This document shows, one piece after another, positions 29,509 to 32,251 of a DNA stretch of 32,251 nt (its first letter is position 1; every line of letters begins with the position of its first letter). Source of the stretch: a virus; IMG/VR virus record IMGVR_UViG_3300030002_000075, positions 1-32,251 of that record; one strand, given 5' to 3'. A model generated the notes under the pieces. It had not been told where the DNA came from. It was given only the letters and a program-made list of their open reading frames with translations, and made no database searches. The position numbers and the translations under genes were made by a program.

Positions 29509-29534
29509 GAGGGGGAACGGGAAGACCGCCCCTC
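29509..29534 (+). promoter_or_regulatory. Leader hairpin before the Ala/Lys-rich protein gene
   Basis: GAGGGG (29509-29514) pairs with CCCCTC (29529-29534), and an inner CGG/CCG pair (29518-29520 with 29526-29528) leaves a 5-base loop and a 3-base bulge. It lies between the promoter and an AGAGG Shine-Dalgarno. Confidence 0.6.
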
Positions 29535-29563
29535 GTTTCCCTTAACTTAGAGGATTTACCACA

Positions 29564-30337
29564 ATGGAAAACGTACTTACTGAGCAAGAACAACGCAAAG
29601 GCGCGCGCATCAGCCTGCCTATCGACAACATGACCCGTACCAAGTCAGCATCAGGCAGCGTGTCTTACCACTGCGGCGACCAAGTTGCCCGCGCATTGAC
29701 CGGCCTGAATCTGGATCACATCAAATCGTTGGCTGCTGATGCACTCGGTGTTGATGTCACTAAGTACGAGCACCTGAACCCCGGCCAACAGCGCATGACT
29801 CTCGGTAACGTTATTCGTAATGTACTGCGCCGTGATGAAACGCTGGGCGCTTCTTTCCAAGAAGTTCTGAATGGCGTCCGTGAAGTTGCTGCCGTTGATC
29901 GCGAAAATTACGCTCTGAGGGTAGAACGTGAGAAAGAAGAGCGCGAATCGGCCAAGGCCCACAAAAAGCAGGCCGCGATCGATGCTAAAGCAGAAGCTTT
30001 AAAAGCCAAAGCTGAGGCTAAAGCCTTGAAAGAACAGGCCGCAGCCGATAAAAAAGCAGAGCGCGAAGCTACCAAAGCAGCTAAGGCCCAAGCAGCCGCT
30101 GCGGAAAAAGAAGAAAAGAACAAGGCTAAAGCCGATGCCCGCGCCGCTAAGATCCAAAAAGAACTGGATGAAAAAGCCGCTAAAGCTGAAGCCAAAGCCC
30201 AAGAAAAAGCTGAAAAATTGCAGGCCGACGCCGATAAAAAAGCAGCCAAAGCCCAAGCAGCCGCTGCAGCAAAATTGCTGAAAGCCCAAGCCGCAGAAGC
30301 GCATAAAGAAAACGACGATCTGAAAACCGCTGAATAA
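29564..30337 (+). CDS. Protein with a shared N-terminal domain and a long Ala/Lys coiled-coil tail
   Basis: Residues 30-92 carry a domain shared with two downstream genes: LGVDVTKYEHLNPGQQRMTL (61-80) followed by GNVIRNVLRR. From about residue 115 to 250 the protein is almost only Ala, Lys, Glu, Gln and Asp (KAKAEAKALKEQAAADKK and the like), a highly charged helical rod comparable with the TolA central helix in composition. It may span or scaffold. Its codon use is repetitive and rich in AAA and GCC. Promoter and leader hairpin suggest high expression. No assigned function. Confidence 0.75.
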   Translation: MENVLTEQEQRKGARISLPIDNMTRTKSASGSVSYHCGDQVARALTGLNLDHIKSLAADALGVDVTKYEHLNPGQQRMTLGNVIRNVLRRDETLGASFQEVLNGVREVAAVDRENYALRVEREKEERESAKAHKKQAAIDAKAEALKAKAEAKALKEQAAADKKAEREATKAAKAQAAAAEKEEKNKAKADARAAKIQKELDEKAAKAEAKAQEKAEKLQADADKKAAKAQAAAAAKLLKAQAAEAHKENDDLKTAE

Positions 30338-30390
30338 CCCGATCTCTCCGGCCCAGCACGGGCAGTGCCAAGGGGGTGTGAAGCCCCCAA

Positions 30391-30465
30391 CTAAAAAGCG
30401 CCAAGTGTTTTGGCTGCCACATTGAAGATAATGCTGGACCAGTTAGAGCACTTGGCGCTTTTTAG
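30391..30465. repeat. 17-bp perfect inverted repeat with a 41-base loop
   Basis: Bases 30391-30407 are exactly complementary to 30449-30465. The outer ends are an A5 run on the left and a T5 run on the right, so the stem could act as a bidirectional intrinsic terminator with an unusually long loop, or as a structured RNA. It lies between the 29564 gene and the terminator at 30532. The 288-base gap 30338-30625 holds no other gene I can support. Confidence 0.8.
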
Positions 30466-30531
30466 AGACAACTCCCGAAAGCATGAAACCCAGGAGTAAA
30501 TTTTGTGAACGCATAAAACCTCTCCGAACCC

Positions 30532-30564
30532 ATAAGCCCTGACTCGCCCTCGGGGCTTATTTTT
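30532..30564 (+). terminator. Intrinsic terminator
   Basis: ATAAGCCC (30532-30539) pairs with GGGCTTAT (30553-30560), followed by TTTTA. It separates the Ala/Lys-rich gene from the next promoter, which begins at 30570. Confidence 0.75.
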
Positions 30565-30569
30565 ATGTA

Positions 30570-30598
30570 TTGCGCCAGCATCCGGCCTGTGTTATAAT
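30570..30598 (+). promoter_or_regulatory. Sigma-70 promoter with TTGCGC -35
   Basis: TTGCGC (30570-30575) and TATAAT (30593-30598) are 17 bases apart, with TGTGT before the -10. It resembles the promoter at 13086-13114 in both boxes. Confidence 0.82.
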
Positions 30599-30625
30599 CT
30601 ACTTTTGTGTTTACATAGGTGGGAT

Positions 30626-31132
30626 ATGAAAGAGCTTAAAGTAGTAATAGCGGACCTAGTAGCGGAAGAGAAAGTCAAAATTGCGTGTGATCTTCTCGGT
30701 AAAGACCCAAAGAAATATGCGCATCTGGACCGTGGGCGAAAAGCAATGACTGGGGGGAACCTCCTAAGGCTGGCTGTGGCCAAGAAACCGGAGCTTATCC
30801 TTGAAATCGAGAAAGCCGCTGCTACTATCATAGCATCAAGGCCGTCTGATTTCAACCGCGAAAGCCCGGAAAAGTCGGATGACCCACAGCATGACCCGGC
30901 GTCCGCCCCTTCTTCGTTTCCGGAATACACCCCCACCGAGGAGGATGTGGCAAGGTGGGAAAGACACGCAGAGGAGCGAGAAGCAGGGCCTAAACCGCTC
31001 CTTTGGGGCGTCATGACCAAAGAGTTTACGATGATGTACTATGGGCAGGCCCAGCCGGTGATGCATGTGATGCATGGTGATAAGGATCACAGTTCGATGC
31101 ATGGTGTCATCCAAAACAAACGAAATAATTGA
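30626..31132 (+). CDS. Second member of the shared-domain family
   Basis: The 168-residue product starts at ATG 30626 behind AGGTGG. Residues 20-52 (LLGKDPKKYAHLDRGRKAM then TGGNLLRLAVAKK) match the domain in its neighbours. The middle is acidic and Pro/Ser-rich (about 75-110). The C-terminus holds a Met/His-rich stretch (VMHVMHGDKDHSSMHGV), which could bind metal. Its TGA stop is part of the next promoter's -35 box. Function unknown; the domain arrangement argues for a role common to the three proteins. Confidence 0.72.
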   Translation: MKELKVVIADLVAEEKVKIACDLLGKDPKKYAHLDRGRKAMTGGNLLRLAVAKKPELILEIEKAAATIIASRPSDFNRESPEKSDDPQHDPASAPSSFPEYTPTEEDVARWERHAEEREAGPKPLLWGVMTKEFTMMYYGQAQPVMHVMHGDKDHSSMHGVIQNKRNN

Positions 31133-31157
31133 CACAAGCTTAAAGCTATGGTATAAT
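31129..31157 (+). promoter_or_regulatory. Sigma-70 promoter overlapping a stop codon
   Basis: TTGACA (31129-31134) and TATAAT (31152-31157) are 17 bases apart, with TATGG before the -10. The TGA stop of the 30626 gene lies inside the -35 box. Confidence 0.9.
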
Positions 31158-31165
31158 TGTTTTAT

Positions 31166-31197
31166 CGTTCAAGAGTGAACGGCGGGAACGGTTCCCG
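31166..31197 (+). promoter_or_regulatory. Two leader hairpins before the 31225 gene
   Basis: CGTTCA-AGAG-TGAACG (31166-31181) and CGGGAA-CGG-TTCCCG (31183-31197) lie between promoter and start codon, two bases apart at most. The second carries the same GGGAAC/GTTCCC theme as the leaders at 24303 and 29509. Confidence 0.65.
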
Positions 31198-31224
31198 ACC
31201 AACCGGAAATAGAGAGATAACAAA

Positions 31225-31692
31225 ATGAGCGCTAAAGGCCAAGGCACCAAAATCCACACTGAAACCGACTTCGCAGTTACCGCGTTGGTGATGGCGATCG
31301 ATGGCGAACTTCGCATGATGGTAGCATGCCAGCTGTTGAATAAGGACCCTGCCAATTACGCTCATCTTGATAAAGGCCGTCGCTCTATGACCGGTGCCAA
31401 TTTGCTGCGCGGAGCTGCCCGCCATGGTGTGATCACTGCCCAGCAAGTGCGTGATGCAGTAGATAGTATTGCGCTGATGGACCGCATAGAAATAGAAGAT
31501 GAGGCCAGCTACGTTAAGCAAATCCTTGACGAAGACGGTGAGAGCATGATGGAGGTCGAAATGGACACATCAGCAGCAGCCGCCAACAATCTGGTGTGGC
31601 CTAAATCAGCCCGGTTCAAATACGCACAGAAAATCGATGGTGAATTTAAATTTTACTACAACGCGCCTAAAGGCGATTATTTTTCACGCTAA
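31225..31692 (+). CDS. Third member of the shared-domain family
   Basis: The 155-residue product starts at ATG 31225 with AGAGAG upstream. Residues about 30-66 (LLNKDPANYAHLDKGRRSM, then TGANLLRGAARHG) give the clearest match to the 30626 product. The centre contains QQVRDAVDSIALMDRIEIED, and a C-terminal strand-rich block (KFYYNAPKGDY) is loosely similar to the 30626 C-terminus. Its promoter is among the strongest by consensus. Function unknown. Confidence 0.75.
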   Translation: MSAKGQGTKIHTETDFAVTALVMAIDGELRMMVACQLLNKDPANYAHLDKGRRSMTGANLLRGAARHGVITAQQVRDAVDSIALMDRIEIEDEASYVKQILDEDGESMMEVEMDTSAAAANNLVWPKSARFKYAQKIDGEFKFYYNAPKGDYFSR

Positions 31693-31698
31693 ATAAAA

Positions 31699-31714
31699 AG
31701 GCCCTTCGGGGCCT
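31699..31714 (-). terminator. TTCG hairpin that reads as a terminator on the minus strand
   Basis: AGGCCC-TTCG-GGGCCT (31699-31714) is preceded on the plus strand by AAAAA, so on the minus strand it is followed by TTTTTATTT, a canonical intrinsic terminator. On the plus strand it lacks a T run and sits just before a Shine-Dalgarno. Confidence 0.6.
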
Positions 31715-31727
31715 ATCGGAGAGTACA

Positions 31728-32006
31728 ATGTCAACATTAATCATCTGCTTAGTTTGTCTGGTTGTATGGGTAGCCCCTGCTCTTATCGCGGCCAAGCGTA
31801 AACACCAAAGCAAACTGGCGATCGCCATGGCTAACCTCATCAGTGTGGTGTCTCTGACCGGGTATGCACTTACCATAGCGTATATCGGCCACATGGATCA
31901 CGGTACGTCATTGGTGGCCGGGTTGGGGGTAGTAGTCATCTCGTTCATCTCGTTCATATTTTGGCTCATTGCGTTAATCTGGTCTTTGGCAGGCGTGAAG
32001 AAATGA
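31728..32006 (+). CDS. Superinfection-immunity-like membrane protein
   Basis: The 92-residue protein has three likely membrane spans (about 3-21, 32-54 and 62-87). It resembles the Imm_superinfect family (T4 Imm type): an N-terminal span, then APALIAAKRKHQSKLAIAMA, then a second span, and near the end FWLIALIWSLAG. T4 Imm blocks DNA entry of a superinfecting phage. GGAGAG precedes ATG 31728. It overlaps the next gene as ATGA. The match is by pattern only, so a holin-like protein remains an alternative. Confidence 0.68.
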   Translation: MSTLIICLVCLVVWVAPALIAAKRKHQSKLAIAMANLISVVSLTGYALTIAYIGHMDHGTSLVAGLGVVVISFISFIFWLIALIWSLAGVKK

Positions 32007-32242
32007 AACATATCAATAATATCCGGGATGCTTTAATTATCGCTGTTGTTATAATCGCTACTGTGAATGTGATCAGAGATACAAGTAGCACCCCGGAGAT
32101 GTACACCAAAATGGAGGATGGAACTACTGTGTTGGTCAAAAAATCGAACGGGGACTCGAAGGGCCGTTACGAAGTGACTGTGTGTCAAATGAGGGTTGCC
32201 GATCGGCGCTGCGAAGTTAAGGGTCTAATCCCCTCTGAATAA
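32003..32242 (+). CDS. Small membrane-anchored hypothetical protein
   Basis: The 79-residue product starts at ATG 32003, overlapping the stop of the immunity-like gene. One N-terminal span (about residues 9-24, LIIAVVIIATVNVI) is followed by a soluble domain with strands (GTTVLVKKSNGDSKGRYEVT) and two Cys residues (VCQMRVADRRCEVKG) that could form a disulfide in the periplasm. It is probably a partner of the preceding membrane protein. The gene is complete and ends 9 bases before the right edge. Confidence 0.72.
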   Translation: MKHINNIRDALIIAVVIIATVNVIRDTSSTPEMYTKMEDGTTVLVKKSNGDSKGRYEVTVCQMRVADRRCEVKGLIPSE

Positions 32243-32251
32243 CCCGGTAAA

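Noticed and set aside
29908-30390. Long open frames on the minus strand opposite the Ala/Lys rod
   Set aside because: The Ser/Ala/Phe-rich shadow frames arise from the repetitive codons of the real gene and have no Shine-Dalgarno or family match.
30483-30542. 19-codon plus-strand frame (MKPRSKFCERIKPLRTHKP) before the terminator at 30532
   Set aside because: No convincing Shine-Dalgarno and it overlaps the terminator stem. It lies in a terminator region rather than a leader.
1-32251. CRISPR array, tRNA genes, integrase, repressor or diversity-generating retroelement
   Set aside because: Looked for because the head type resembles BPP-1. No regularly spaced repeats, tRNA cloverleaf, reverse transcriptase or template/variable repeat pair is visible.

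Overview
The window is part of the genome of a tailed double-stranded DNA phage. Terminase, portal, head-assembly and major capsid genes occur in canonical order, together with an endolysin, nested spanins and a primase-helicase. Consensus sigma-70 promoters, strong Shine-Dalgarno sites and a lipoprotein-type Rz1 point to a Gram-negative, probably gammaproteobacterial, host. No integrase, repressor, tRNA or CRISPR array is visible, so I see no evidence of lysogeny inside this window. Tail genes and most of the major capsid gene lie beyond the left edge.

Layout. (1) 1-8288, minus strand, is the packaging and head module read right to left: small terminase, large terminase, portal fused to a pyrophosphatase-like domain, a small protein, Mu gpF-like head morphogenesis protein, a small basic protein, DUF2213 protease/scaffold, cement protein and major capsid (cut by the edge). 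(2) 8347-8698 is a non-coding element, 'copy A'. (3) 8699-23255, minus strand, is a dense run of about 32 mostly small accessory genes in short operons. It includes two hexapeptide-repeat beta-helix proteins, an MmcB-like PD-(D/E)XK nuclease, a DUF3850 protein, a DUF2786 protein, a DUF551 protein, two zinc-ribbon proteins, tandemly duplicated small genes and a T4-type lysozyme. (4) 23317-23773 is a second non-coding element, 'copy B', with the same order of conserved blocks as copy A, sitting at the point where transcription diverges. (5) 23829-32242, plus strand, carries replication and lysis genes: a primase-polymerase/PriCT-2/helicase, the Rz/Rz1 spanins and a Dda/RecD2-like helicase. These are followed by three genes sharing one domain and a superinfection-immunity-like membrane protein.

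Control. I find 19 promoters with near-consensus -35 and -10 boxes, and all 19 carry an extended -10 TG dinucleotide. Seventeen have a 17-base spacer and two have 18. They precede the structural genes as well as the accessory and replication genes, so host RNA polymerase could read every module without a phage sigma factor. Several overlap the stop codon of the gene upstream. Plus-strand leaders after the promoters at 24223, 29471 and 31129 carry compact GGAAC/GTTCC-type hairpins just before the start codon.

The strongest candidate for something undescribed is the duplicated non-coding element (A and B), with GGTTAG iterons, an AT-rich tract and conserved self-complementary arms. It could be a pair of replication origins or initiation sites, or a structured RNA. 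The three-paralogue family at 29564-31692 is the second.
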